Of a stretch of 63,674 nt of DNA, positions 7,733-16,838 are shown one piece after another. The DNA is taken from positions 1-63,674 of IMG/VR virus record IMGVR_UViG_3300048839_000884, one strand, 5' to 3'. Both the position numbers and the translations under genes were made by a program. The notes beneath the pieces were generated by a model, which worked only from the letters and a program-made list of their open reading frames with translations, was not told the origin of the DNA and made no database searches. The stretch's first letter is position 1. Each line of letters begins with the position of its first letter. This stretch comes from a virus.

Positions 7733-8395
7733 ATGGCCGTCAGCTACACGACGCTCATCGGGACGAAGGCGACCGCCGGCTCGATCCTGAACTGGACCAA
7801 CATCGTTCGCGTCGACCCGGCTACCTGCGTGGCCATGGCGGAGGACATCATCTTCGCCGGCTACCTTGGCTTCGGCGGCCGGGCGTCGGCGCTGCGCGTG
7901 CGCGAGATGCGGACGAGCGTCGACTTCACGGTGGCGGCCGGCGCCTCGACCTACGCGCTGCCGACACGGTTCCTCGACCCGATCACCCTCTACGACCGGA
8001 CCAACTCCGGATGGATCGGCCCGGTCCACGAGGAGGCCCTGATCGGCCATCGGAGCTACGACGAGAACGGCGACATCGAGGCCGGCTACCCGTCCTACTA
8101 CGCCATCTTCAACGAGCTTCTACAGTTCGACGTGGCGTTCGAGGAGGACGCCGAGATGACCTTCCTTCACTACGCCCGGCCGGCGCCTCTTTCGGGGGGA
8201 AACCCGACCAACTGGCTGACCGACCGGTACGGCCGCATCCTGTTCTTGGCATCGTGCGCCATGGCCTACGAGTTCGACGACGACCAACAGAACTTCGCCA
8301 AGTGCATGGGGCAGGTCTTCAACGCCATCACCGCGGCCAACGCCGAGTCGGATCTGTCCCGCCGTGGAATGCTGATCGACCGGGAGATCCCGTGA
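7733..8395 (+). CDS. Head-tail adaptor protein, gp4/gp11-like
   Basis: 220 aa. The size, helical composition and placement between head genes and the gp10-like and fibre genes match the podovirus adaptor family (P22 gp4 or T7 gp11 type), which forms the ring below the portal. Features include the early Trp-containing helix and repeated aromatic residues in the middle (residues 85-155). ATG 7733 has GGAGCGG upstream. The stop overlaps the next start region (TGACATGA). The family is assigned from overall pattern, without a diagnostic motif. Confidence 0.7.
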   Translation: MAVSYTTLIGTKATAGSILNWTNIVRVDPATCVAMAEDIIFAGYLGFGGRASALRVREMRTSVDFTVAAGASTYALPTRFLDPITLYDRTNSGWIGPVHEEALIGHRSYDENGDIEAGYPSYYAIFNELLQFDVAFEEDAEMTFLHYARPAPLSGGNPTNWLTDRYGRILFLASCAMAYEFDDDQQNFAKCMGQVFNAITAANAESDLSRRGMLIDREIP

Positions 8396-8396
8396 C

Positions 8397-11237
8397 ATGA
8401 CCCGCGCCCTCTCCACGCTCTCCGCCTCGATCCCGGAGGCGTCCGATCCCGCCGATACCGATACTTGGGGCGCGACGACCGAGACGCTTCACGAGGCCAT
8501 CGACCGCGCCGTCGGCGGCGACCACGAGATCGCGACCACCGGCGGGACGACCGACCTCTCGGACGCGCAGAACGACTGCCTCCAGCTATTCGTCACCGGC
8601 ACGCTGGTCTCGAACGCGATCATCGAGGTGAAGGCGCGGCCGAAGGTCTGGCTGGTCCGGAACGAGACGTCCGGATCCTACACGGTCACCTTCCGGGTCG
8701 ACGGCGGCGCCGGCGCGTCCGTCGTGGTGAATCAGGGCAAGAGCGCCATCGTCCACACCGACGGCGCCGACTGCTTCATCATCGACCTCGGCACGGCGTC
8801 GGGCTCGCCGCCGTCGGTCTCCGGCCCGGTCGAGTACCCGGACGGGACGGAAGGGTCGCCGTCGATCACCAACACCGGCGACACCAACACCGGCATCTTC
8901 TTTCCCGACACCGACGCGGTCGGCATCTCGACCGGCGGCAGCGAGCGGATGCGCTTTGACGCCAGCGGCTACGTCGTGGTCGGCTACAAGGGCGCCGGCC
9001 GCACCTTCGGCGACAGCGTCGTCCCGAAGATGCAGGTCCACGGCACCAACGCGGCGTCCGCGGTCGGTGTCGGCCGCTTCTCCGCCGACGCACTGCCGGC
9101 GCACGTCCGCATGGCCAAGTCGCGCAACGCGACCGCGGGCTCGCACACCGTCGTGGTGAACAACGACGTCCTCGGCGCGATCTCCTTCGACGGGTCGGAC
9201 GGAACGAACTTCATTCCGGCCGCGCAGATCACCGGCATCGTGAACGGCACGCCCGGCACCAACGACATGCCCGGCGCCCTGATCTTCTCGACGACCGCAG
9301 ACGGCGGCGCGACGCCGGCGGAGTCGATGCGGCTCGACGCCAACGCCTTCCTGTCGCTGGACGGGGACACCGACACCGGTCTCCAGAACGGCGGGACGAA
9401 CATCCTCAACGTCTACACTGGCGGCACGCTCGCCGGATCGTTCGATGCCTCGCAGCGCCTCCTGCTTGGCGCCACGACGGCGCAGACGCTCGCCGGCTCC
9501 CGGTCGGTCAAGCTACAGGTCGCGGCCACCGGCGCCACCGCGGGCGCGTCCGTGGCGCGCTACTCGAACGACTCCACCGGCCCCTACCTCTCCCTCTACA
9601 AGTCGCGCGGCGCGGCCATCGGGACGAACACGGGGGTGAACGACGCTGATGAGCTTGGGACGATCTCCTTCGAGGGGGCGGACAGCGCCGGCAACCGCTT
9701 CGCCGGCGCCACGATCCAAGCATACGTCGCGGATGCCGTCGGCGCCGCGGAGATGCCGGGCGGCCTGATCTTCTCGACGACCCCAAACGCATCGACCACG
9801 CTCACGGAGGCGATGCGGATCAACGACGCGCAGCAGGTCATCGTCGGCGGGCTCACCGACGGCCTGACCCTGACCGTCGCCGGGGACTCCTACACCCCGA
9901 AGTTCCAGATCCGCGGGCAGGGCATGGCGCTCTCCAGCATCGCGTCCGCGTCGGACGAGGCCGCGGTGATCGCCTTCGCCAAGGGCAACGGCGGGCTTAC
10001 GCAGGTTGACGACGACGAGACGTTGGGCATCATCTCGTGGTCCGGCTACACGGACACCGGCTGGGCGAACGCGGCGCTCATCAAGGCGGAGGTTGACGGT
10101 ACGCCGGGCAGCGGCGACATCCCGACCCGCATCACGTTCTGGACGTCTCCCGACGGCAGCGCCACGCCGGTGGAGGCCATGCGGATCACGCAAGCCGGCA
10201 AGGTCATCGTCGGCGCCCATGACCCCGTCACGAACTACTTCTCCGCGGAATCGCCGCTACAGGTGCTCGGAACGAGCTACGGTACGGCGACCGCGTTCTT
10301 GGGGCGCTGGTCGAACGACAATGCCGGGGCGTCGCTCATCGGCTACAAGAGCCGCAACGCGACCGTCGGGTCTCACACCGTCGTGCAGAACGGCGACGTC
10401 GCGCTCCGCCTTGAGGCGACCGTTTCCGACGGGACGAACCCGAAGGGTGTCGCTGCAATCCTGATGCGCGTCGACGGCACGCCGGGCACGAACGACACGC
10501 CGGGCAGGATCGAGTTCTACACGACGCCCGATGGGTCATCGTCCCTTGGGCTGGCGCTGACCATCGACGAGGCCAAGGCCGCTGCGTTCGTCGGCGCCGT
10601 TTCTGTCGGGTCGACGCTGGACGTCACCTCGACGGCGACGTTCGATGCCGGCGTTGTCCTCACCGGCGGCCAGCTCAACGCGACGCGGGATGCCGGAACC
10701 GTCGGCGTCTTCAACCGGACGTCCTATACCAGCGGCACCAACACCGTCGTCTCCATCTCTATCAACGGCTCGCAGCAGGGCGACATCGCCTACGATGGAT
10801 CCAACGTTCTCTACCGCGCCTTCTGCGGCGCTCACTGGTCGCAGATGGTGCCCGGCCAGACAAACGATATCCCGCTCGGGACCATCGTCGACAGCGTCGC
10901 GGAGCTTGCGACATGGGAGGGCGAGGAGAACCTGCACCTTCCATGCTTCAAGGTCTCGGACGTCCCCGGCTCGAAGGCGGTCTACGGTGTCTACCGCGGG
11001 CTCGATGAAGACGGCGATGCCTCCATCGCCTCCCTCGGCGCTACGACGATCCGCATCGCCGCTGGCCAGACGCCGGCCATCGGCGACTACATCGAGAGCG
11101 ACGGGAACGGCTGCGGAAGGGTGCAGGCGGACGACATCCTGCGAGCCTCGACGGTCGCCAAGGTGACATCGACCGCGGTCGCGGCCACCTACCCGGACGG
11201 CTCGTTCCTGCTTCCCTGCACCCTGCACTGCGGATGA
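8397..11237 (+). CDS. Tail fibre-like protein with tandem beta modules (946 aa)
   Basis: 946 aa. Residues about 145-190 carry the NTGDTNTGIFFP and MRFDASG pattern common in phage fibre shafts. Four related modules follow (about 198-348, 365-485, 498-608, 618-735), each with a KSRNAT..SHTVV-like element, a VDGTPGTND-like turn and an FSTTPDG..EAMRI strand. The C-terminal 200 residues differ and may form the tip. The repeats fit a trimeric beta-rich fibre or a long tail-needle-like structure. Its position between adaptor and gp10-like genes supports a tail component. Receptor specificity cannot be read from sequence. Confidence 0.72.
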   Translation: MTRALSTLSASIPEASDPADTDTWGATTETLHEAIDRAVGGDHEIATTGGTTDLSDAQNDCLQLFVTGTLVSNAIIEVKARPKVWLVRNETSGSYTVTFRVDGGAGASVVVNQGKSAIVHTDGADCFIIDLGTASGSPPSVSGPVEYPDGTEGSPSITNTGDTNTGIFFPDTDAVGISTGGSERMRFDASGYVVVGYKGAGRTFGDSVVPKMQVHGTNAASAVGVGRFSADALPAHVRMAKSRNATAGSHTVVVNNDVLGAISFDGSDGTNFIPAAQITGIVNGTPGTNDMPGALIFSTTADGGATPAESMRLDANAFLSLDGDTDTGLQNGGTNILNVYTGGTLAGSFDASQRLLLGATTAQTLAGSRSVKLQVAATGATAGASVARYSNDSTGPYLSLYKSRGAAIGTNTGVNDADELGTISFEGADSAGNRFAGATIQAYVADAVGAAEMPGGLIFSTTPNASTTLTEAMRINDAQQVIVGGLTDGLTLTVAGDSYTPKFQIRGQGMALSSIASASDEAAVIAFAKGNGGLTQVDDDETLGIISWSGYTDTGWANAALIKAEVDGTPGSGDIPTRITFWTSPDGSATPVEAMRITQAGKVIVGAHDPVTNYFSAESPLQVLGTSYGTATAFLGRWSNDNAGASLIGYKSRNATVGSHTVVQNGDVALRLEATVSDGTNPKGVAAILMRVDGTPGTNDTPGRIEFYTTPDGSSSLGLALTIDEAKAAAFVGAVSVGSTLDVTSTATFDAGVVLTGGQLNATRDAGTVGVFNRTSYTSGTNTVVSISINGSQQGDIAYDGSNVLYRAFCGAHWSQMVPGQTNDIPLGTIVDSVAELATWEGEENLHLPCFKVSDVPGSKAVYGVYRGLDEDGDASIASLGATTIRIAAGQTPAIGDYIESDGNGCGRVQADDILRASTVAKVTSTAVAATYPDGSFLLPCTLHCG

Positions 11238-11241
11238 CCCC

Positions 11242-13305
11242 ATGGAGTCGCGGCCGATCCCCCTCAAGATCCGGCCCGGCGTCCACCTGACGAACAGTCA
11301 GGAGGCGTCGTCGGGAAGGTTCACGGAAGCGCAATGGGTGCGCTTTGTCGACGGGCTCCCGGAGAAGATCGGCGGGTGGGAGAAGCGCAGCGCCCTACAG
11401 GCGTCGGGTATCCCGCGCGGGTGCCTGTGCTGGAACACGCGCTACGGCGACGCGCTCTACGCCTTCGGCACGTCGAAGCGGTTCTACGTGTCGGACGCGG
11501 ACGGGGCCGACTTCGCCGACGCCACGCCGACGGTGACCACGGACTTCCTGACCAACGCGGCGTCGGTGACCAACCTCGACGCGACGGTCACCATCACCCA
11601 CACCAGCCACGGCCGCTCGGTCGGGGACAAGGTGCGGCTCCGCGGCGCCAAGCACACCGGCGGCGGGCTGATCGGCGGCCTCGATCTCGACGGCGTGTGG
11701 ACCATCGCGACCGTGCCGGACGCGAACACCTACACGTTCGAGCACACCAGCAACGCCACCTCGACCGTCTCGGGCGGCGGCGGGGACATCTTCTATGTCT
11801 ACTCGACCGCGGACCCGTTCGAGACGACGAGTGGAAGCGCCACGGTCACGGTCAACAAGACCAGCCACGGTCTCGCCGAAGGGCAGCTTGTCGAGATCAG
11901 CGGCGCCTCCGCCGTCGGCGGGCTGACCATCGACGGCGTCTACACCGTCGGCACGGCGAGCGCGAACGAGTTCACCATCACGGCCGCCTCGAACGCCTCC
12001 AGCACGACGACCGGCGGCGGCGAGACCGTGATCGAGGCGCTTCTCCGCGAGGGCGCGTCCGTCGTTGGCGGCGGCATCGGCGGCGGCGGCGTCTACGGCG
12101 CCGGGGTCTACGGCGAAGGCCCCTACGGCACGGGCGCGGTCGACGAGATCGACGTGATCTATGTCGAGCCGCGGTTCTGGAGCATCGACAACTACGGCGA
12201 GGATCTGGTCCTCAACCCGCTCGGCGAGGGCATCTACTACTACGACACCAGCCGCGGCGGCCGGCCGACCCTCATCCACGAGGCGCCGCGGAGCGTCCGC
12301 TTCGTCTTCGTCACCGACGAGCGCATCGTCCACGCGCTCGGCATCGACGGCGACCCGCTCAAGTTCGCGTGGTCGGATCAGGGCGTTCTGAGCGATTGGG
12401 TGGCGACCGAGATCAACCAAGCCTCCGCCGGCCGGAACGTGCAGTCGGGCTCGCGGCTTCTCGCCGGCGTCTCGGTCGGCAACGGGCTGTCGCTCCTCTG
12501 GACGGACACGCACTGCTACATCCACCAGTACACCGGCGGCGAACTGGTCTACGACACCCGCATCGCGCCCGGCGGCGTCGACGGCGGCATCATCGGGCCG
12601 CTCGCGTTCGAGGCCACCGGCCCGTCCGGCGGCGTCTACTGGATGAGCCCCAACGGCTTCCGGATGTTCGACGGCTCGGTGCGCGGGATCCCGCAGTCGG
12701 AGGATGTCGAGAGCTACGTCTACGGCCGCCTCAACCGGACGCAGCAGGTCAAGACGGCCGCCTTCGCGGTCCCGGCCGAGGACGAGGTCTGGTTCTCGAT
12801 CCCGATGGATGGCGAGAGCGAACCCGGCTACTACGCCATGGTCAACCTCAAGGACTATGCGTGGTCCTTCGGGACGCTGACGCGGACCTGCGGCTCCTAC
12901 TTCGACATCGACACGCAGAACCCGGTCTGGTTCGGCAACGACGGCTACGTCTACACCCATGAGACCGGCGTCGACGCCAACGGCGCCGCGCTGCCGTGGG
13001 CGCTGGCCTATGCCGCGCTCGGCGACGGGTCGAGCTTCATCGAGATCGACTCCATCGACTTGGACTGGCAGCGCGACGCCGGCGAGATCACCGTGGCGCT
13101 CACGGGCTACGATTCCGACCCGGCCACGACCATAGACACCGACACGATGACCTACGACAGTTCGGTCGACGCGGCGGCGCTCCAGCCCCGGATTCACGCG
13201 CGCTTCATCAAAATGAGGATGACCGGCGGGACCGCGGTCGGTGACGACTTCCGCATGGGCGTCCCGAAGATCGCCTTCCGGCAGACCGGGCGGAGGCGGG
13301 CATGA
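11242..13305 (+). CDS. Tail hub / DNA-stabilisation protein, gp10-like, with two inserted repeat domains
   Basis: 687 aa. The N-terminus (residues 1-90) and the C-terminal 380 residues have the beta-propeller-like, Gly/Trp/Tyr-rich pattern of podovirus tail hub proteins such as P22 gp10. Two related domains are inserted at about 96-186 and 191-273, each with the order SHG-x-G-x-VRL/VEI, GVWTI/GVYTV and a final Thr/Ser/Gly run; this resembles the small FCCH-type beta fold common in phage tail proteins. ATG 11242 is 4 bp after the fibre gene. The stop overlaps the next ATG at 13302. Confidence 0.65.
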   Translation: MESRPIPLKIRPGVHLTNSQEASSGRFTEAQWVRFVDGLPEKIGGWEKRSALQASGIPRGCLCWNTRYGDALYAFGTSKRFYVSDADGADFADATPTVTTDFLTNAASVTNLDATVTITHTSHGRSVGDKVRLRGAKHTGGGLIGGLDLDGVWTIATVPDANTYTFEHTSNATSTVSGGGGDIFYVYSTADPFETTSGSATVTVNKTSHGLAEGQLVEISGASAVGGLTIDGVYTVGTASANEFTITAASNASSTTTGGGETVIEALLREGASVVGGGIGGGGVYGAGVYGEGPYGTGAVDEIDVIYVEPRFWSIDNYGEDLVLNPLGEGIYYYDTSRGGRPTLIHEAPRSVRFVFVTDERIVHALGIDGDPLKFAWSDQGVLSDWVATEINQASAGRNVQSGSRLLAGVSVGNGLSLLWTDTHCYIHQYTGGELVYDTRIAPGGVDGGIIGPLAFEATGPSGGVYWMSPNGFRMFDGSVRGIPQSEDVESYVYGRLNRTQQVKTAAFAVPAEDEVWFSIPMDGESEPGYYAMVNLKDYAWSFGTLTRTCGSYFDIDTQNPVWFGNDGYVYTHETGVDANGAALPWALAYAALGDGSSFIEIDSIDLDWQRDAGEITVALTGYDSDPATTIDTDTMTYDSSVDAAALQPRIHARFIKMRMTGGTAVGDDFRMGVPKIAFRQTGRRRA

Positions 13306-13577
13306 GCGGGAAGCGGCCATTCAACTTCGGCACGCCGCCAGTCGGCGCCCGAGACCCCATGGTTCAGTGGATAGACCGGGCCTTCCGCCAAATCGAGATC
13401 GCGTCGCAGGAAGACCTGTCTACCGTGTTCGACGAGTACAGCTACACAGGAACGCTGACCGAGACGCGAGAAGTGGACCTGACGACGCCGTCCGTCGCGA
13501 ATCTTGCTGCGGTGCTGGCGACGCTTATCGTGGACATCAAGAAGCGCGGCTCCCGCCGCAAGCGCGAGGAAACCTGA
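13302..13577 (+). CDS. Hypothetical small tail-region protein, 91 aa
   Basis: 91 aa. ATG 13302 overlaps the gp10-like stop (GCATGAG). The first half is soluble, and residues about 62-80 (VANLAAVLATLIVDI) are hydrophobic and helical, ending in a basic tail (KKRGSRRKRE). It may be a short tail or membrane-contact protein. No family recognised. Confidence 0.62.
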   Translation: MSGKRPFNFGTPPVGARDPMVQWIDRAFRQIEIASQEDLSTVFDEYSYTGTLTETREVDLTTPSVANLAAVLATLIVDIKKRGSRRKREET

Positions 13578-13579
13578 CC

Positions 13580-14374
13580 ATGGCCGATCCGATCATGTCG
13601 AGGCTGATCCCGCAGGGAACGAGCCCGGAGATGCTGGACTACATGCAGCGCCCCGGCGCCGGCGGCCCGAACCCCAACAACATGGCCGGCCTGATCGACT
13701 CGATCATGCCGACTGGCTGGCAGGGGCTCCTCAAGCAGATGCCGCGGCCGAATGGTGGCGGCGGTGGCGCTGGTGGCGGCGCCCCGGCCGCGCGCATGGC
13801 GCCTGCGGCGCCGGGTGGCGGCATCTCGGCTCTCGCGGCCGGTCGCATGGCCGGCGGCGGCGGCATCGGCGGGAGCGCCGTCGAGCGCCCCGGTATGCCG
13901 GCGGTGAAGCCCGGCCCCGTCCCCAAGGGCGGCAGCGGCGGCGGGCAGATCGACTCCGCGGCCGGGTGGGCATCCGATCTCCTGAACCCGGAAGCGAAGT
14001 ACCCGCCGGGCATGAAGGAGTTCTTGAAGGACTACTTCAAGAAGTCCCGGTCGGTGCTCAACATCAAGGCCCCGAACTACAAGGGCGACCGCGTCGCCAA
14101 CGCGACGCAGCGCCTAGACCGCGCGCGCAATGCCTACAACGAGGCCGGTAGGCGCATCCTGAACCCGGACAAGGCATACACCTCCGCGGTGAAGAAGCAC
14201 CTTGACCCGACGCAGTACGCGACGGGCGGCGCGCAGAACCGCTACGCCGCGCCGGTGAACATCCCGGCCCCGGTCGCGAACGCCGGTGGCGGGGCCTATG
14301 GCCAGCCGACGCGCACTCCGATGCCACCCCAGCCCGAGCTTCCGCCGGGGCTCGCCCGGCCGACCGGCTATTGA
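13580..14374 (+). CDS. Probable internal virion protein, Gly/Pro-rich, 264 aa
   Basis: 264 aa, starting MADPIMSRL at ATG 13580 just after the preceding stop. Residues 58-130 are low-complexity Gly/Ala/Pro. Residues 135-215 form a basic helical segment with several Lys-Tyr pairs, and the C-terminus is again Pro-rich. It begins the group of disordered, helix-containing proteins before the giant polyvalent protein, the usual place for ejected internal proteins of podoviruses. Role inferred from context. Confidence 0.65.
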   Translation: MADPIMSRLIPQGTSPEMLDYMQRPGAGGPNPNNMAGLIDSIMPTGWQGLLKQMPRPNGGGGGAGGGAPAARMAPAAPGGGISALAAGRMAGGGGIGGSAVERPGMPAVKPGPVPKGGSGGGQIDSAAGWASDLLNPEAKYPPGMKEFLKDYFKKSRSVLNIKAPNYKGDRVANATQRLDRARNAYNEAGRRILNPDKAYTSAVKKHLDPTQYATGGAQNRYAAPVNIPAPVANAGGGAYGQPTRTPMPPQPELPPGLARPTGY

Positions 14375-14383
14375 GGACACACC

Positions 14384-15643
14384 ATGGCGCTCTCCTCCTC
14401 GCAGGTGATGCCGAAACCGTCCCCGACGATCTCCAGTCTCGCGGTGATGCCCGGCACCACGCCGCAGACCCGGACGAACACGCAGACCCGGACGCCGACG
14501 TCGGCGCCGCCGCCGGCCGCGCAGCCGAAGCCGGCGACCCAGCCGGGGATCAGCACGTCGCCGGGCGGGCAGGCTACGAACACGCGCACGTCGGCGCCTT
14601 CCCCACAGGGGCTTTCGCCAACCATCAGCGGGCTCCCCGGCGGGTCGTCGAGCGGCCCGACGTTATCCGGGCTCCCCGGCGGCGCCGTGCAGGGCAAGCC
14701 GGTGATCGAGCCGCCGCTTCCTCCGATCTACCCGCCGCCGGCCGACCCTCGCCAGCCGACCCCCCCGCCGCAGGACACCGGGCCGAAGCAGCGCGGCTAC
14801 CCGGACGGCGGCAACTACAACCCCGGCCCCTACGCCCCGCCCGGACAGCAGAACCCGCGCGGCTGGAGCGAGCAGCCGCTCCCGACCGAAGGGTCGGCGT
14901 GGAACGGCGGCCGCGCGCCGAGCCTCTACACCGCCGGCGGCGCGCCGCAGGTCGGCGTGGATCAGGTGAACGTCGGCGCCTTCATGAACCCCTACATCAA
15001 GGACTTCATGGAGCCGACGCTTCGGGACATCGAGCAGCGGTTCTCGAAGCAGCGGCGCGACATCGGGGCGACCGCGGCGACGTCCGGCGCCTTCGGCGAC
15101 GACCGGCACCGGATGCTCGACCAGTCCTCGTACAAGGACGAGCGCAGCCAGCTTGCCGACACCATGTCGAGCCTTCTCAAGCAGGGGTGGGACACCTCGC
15201 TCGGGGCGGCCGAGCGCGACACCGACCGCCTTCTCGGCGCCTCGCAGTTCAATGCCGGGATGCAGGACAGGTCGGTCGACCGGCAGGTCGGCGTGCAGGA
15301 GAACGCGGCCAACCGCGATATGTCGTGGAACCAGTTCCTCAACCAGCTTGACCAGCAGGAGCAGGACCGAGCCCTCCGCGCGTCCGAACTCGGGAACGCA
15401 ATGGAGATGGCGCAGAACGGCCAGATGCTCCAGTACGGGCAGGAGGAGATGGGCTTCGACAACTACCAGCGCGGCTGGGACCAGCAGCAGAAGAACGCCG
15501 ACTACGAGGACTACATGCAGAAGATCATGTGGCCGATGACCGTGCTCAAGGGGTCCGGCGGCACCGGCGGGAACCCGTATGGGCAGCAGGGCGACAACGG
15601 CCTCGCGTCGCTGATCGGGTCTCTCATCGGCGGCTTCTTCTGA
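14384..15643 (+). CDS. Probable internal virion (ejection) protein, 419 aa
   Basis: 419 aa. Residues 1-180 are Pro/Thr/Gly/Ser-rich and probably disordered. Residues 195-370 are Gln/Asp/Arg/Met-rich helices with coiled-coil character. The C-terminus is Gly-rich and ends in a hydrophobic stretch (LASLIGSLIGGFF). The layout of a disordered head, long helices and a membrane-active tail suits a protein ejected with the DNA. ATG 14384 follows GAGGACAC. Confidence 0.65.
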   Translation: MALSSSQVMPKPSPTISSLAVMPGTTPQTRTNTQTRTPTSAPPPAAQPKPATQPGISTSPGGQATNTRTSAPSPQGLSPTISGLPGGSSSGPTLSGLPGGAVQGKPVIEPPLPPIYPPPADPRQPTPPPQDTGPKQRGYPDGGNYNPGPYAPPGQQNPRGWSEQPLPTEGSAWNGGRAPSLYTAGGAPQVGVDQVNVGAFMNPYIKDFMEPTLRDIEQRFSKQRRDIGATAATSGAFGDDRHRMLDQSSYKDERSQLADTMSSLLKQGWDTSLGAAERDTDRLLGASQFNAGMQDRSVDRQVGVQENAANRDMSWNQFLNQLDQQEQDRALRASELGNAMEMAQNGQMLQYGQEEMGFDNYQRGWDQQQKNADYEDYMQKIMWPMTVLKGSGGTGGNPYGQQGDNGLASLIGSLIGGFF

Positions 15644-15653
15644 GGAGGATCTG

Positions 15654-16838
15654 ATGCCCCCTTACCGCGTCGCTCCCGTCAACGTTCCGATCCCGCGCCC
15701 GCGGCCACCCGAGATGGGGCCGTCGGTCGCGGCGGCTCGGGCGCCGTCGCTCGCCGGCAACGCCCCGACCGCGGCGCCAATCGCGGACCCGATGATGCTC
15801 GAAGACGAGGCGGCCCCGGCCGTGCCGCCGATGCAGGGCACCGACCCCTTTTGGGGCGGGATCGCCGAGGGCGTCGCCGGCTACAGGCCCCGCGGCGAGG
15901 CTCCGCTGGTGGCCGGCGCGGAGGCGTTTTTCCGCGCGAAGGCGGCGGGCGACCGCATCAAGTCGGAGAACGAGCGGCAGGCATACGAGGACCGGCGCCG
16001 CGACGAGGAATGGGACTGGCGCAAGAGCGAGCGCGAGGAGATCCGCCGCGACCGCGCCGAGGACCGGGCGCTCCGCCGCGAGGAGAGCGCCGCCAGCCGG
16101 CTCTACCGCGAGAAGGCGTTCGGGTTGCAGGAGCGGGCGGCCGACCGCGCCGACCGCGCCGACGCGCGCACGGCGCAGAGCCACGACTACGAAATCCTCG
16201 ACACGGCGATCCAGATCGAGACCGCGCGGCGGGCGCTCATGTCCGGCGCCACGCTGTCGGCCGACGACACGCTGAACCTCGCCAACGCCCGCAAGGTCGA
16301 ACTGGAGAGCATCGAGAACAACTACGACCTGACGGCGGAGGAGAAGGCCGCGGCGAAGGCGCGGATCAACGCCAAGATCGACCAGCTTCTCCAGCTATCG
16401 GACCAGAACGCGCGCGACGCGGCGGCCGACGCCGAGGCCGGGAATGTGGTCGGGCAGGCGAAGGGCAACCCCGGCGCCACGTCGAACACGGACGAGGGCG
16501 CCATCGACGAGGACGCCGACATCGGCGCCGTGCCGGAGCCGGAGGCGCCGGTCGATCTGAACAGCTTGGGCGGCGAGGGGATGCTGGGCGCGGAGGACAC
16601 CGGTCCGGCCCCGCCCGTCGCCAAGGGCGACCCGGCCGCGCCGCCGAAGGCGTCGGACTACTTCTCCAAGCCGCCGAAATTCTCGGGGACAGGGACCAAG
16701 GACGACCCCCTCGACATGGGGAATGCGCCAGTGTCCGAGGAGGACATGCGCCAGATCATGTACCTCTACGTGAAGCCGGGGCAGTGGATCCGCTTCGGCG
16801 ACGAGGTCATCATGAGGGCACCGCGGACGGGGAATTAA
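15654..16838 (+). CDS. Probable internal virion protein with coiled coil, 394 aa
   Basis: 394 aa. Short Pro-rich N-terminus; residues 90-165 are almost entirely Arg, Glu, Asp, Lys and Ala, a long charged helix. A second helical region runs 175-265, then an acidic and Pro-rich linker, and a small folded C-terminal segment (330-390). ATG 15654 follows GGAGGATCTG. The gene abuts the giant polyvalent protein, with the next ATG overlapping the TAA region. Likely part of the internal core. Confidence 0.65.
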   Translation: MPPYRVAPVNVPIPRPRPPEMGPSVAAARAPSLAGNAPTAAPIADPMMLEDEAAPAVPPMQGTDPFWGGIAEGVAGYRPRGEAPLVAGAEAFFRAKAAGDRIKSENERQAYEDRRRDEEWDWRKSEREEIRRDRAEDRALRREESAASRLYREKAFGLQERAADRADRADARTAQSHDYEILDTAIQIETARRALMSGATLSADDTLNLANARKVELESIENNYDLTAEEKAAAKARINAKIDQLLQLSDQNARDAAADAEAGNVVGQAKGNPGATSNTDEGAIDEDADIGAVPEPEAPVDLNSLGGEGMLGAEDTGPAPPVAKGDPAAPPKASDYFSKPPKFSGTGTKDDPLDMGNAPVSEEDMRQIMYLYVKPGQWIRFGDEVIMRAPRTGN

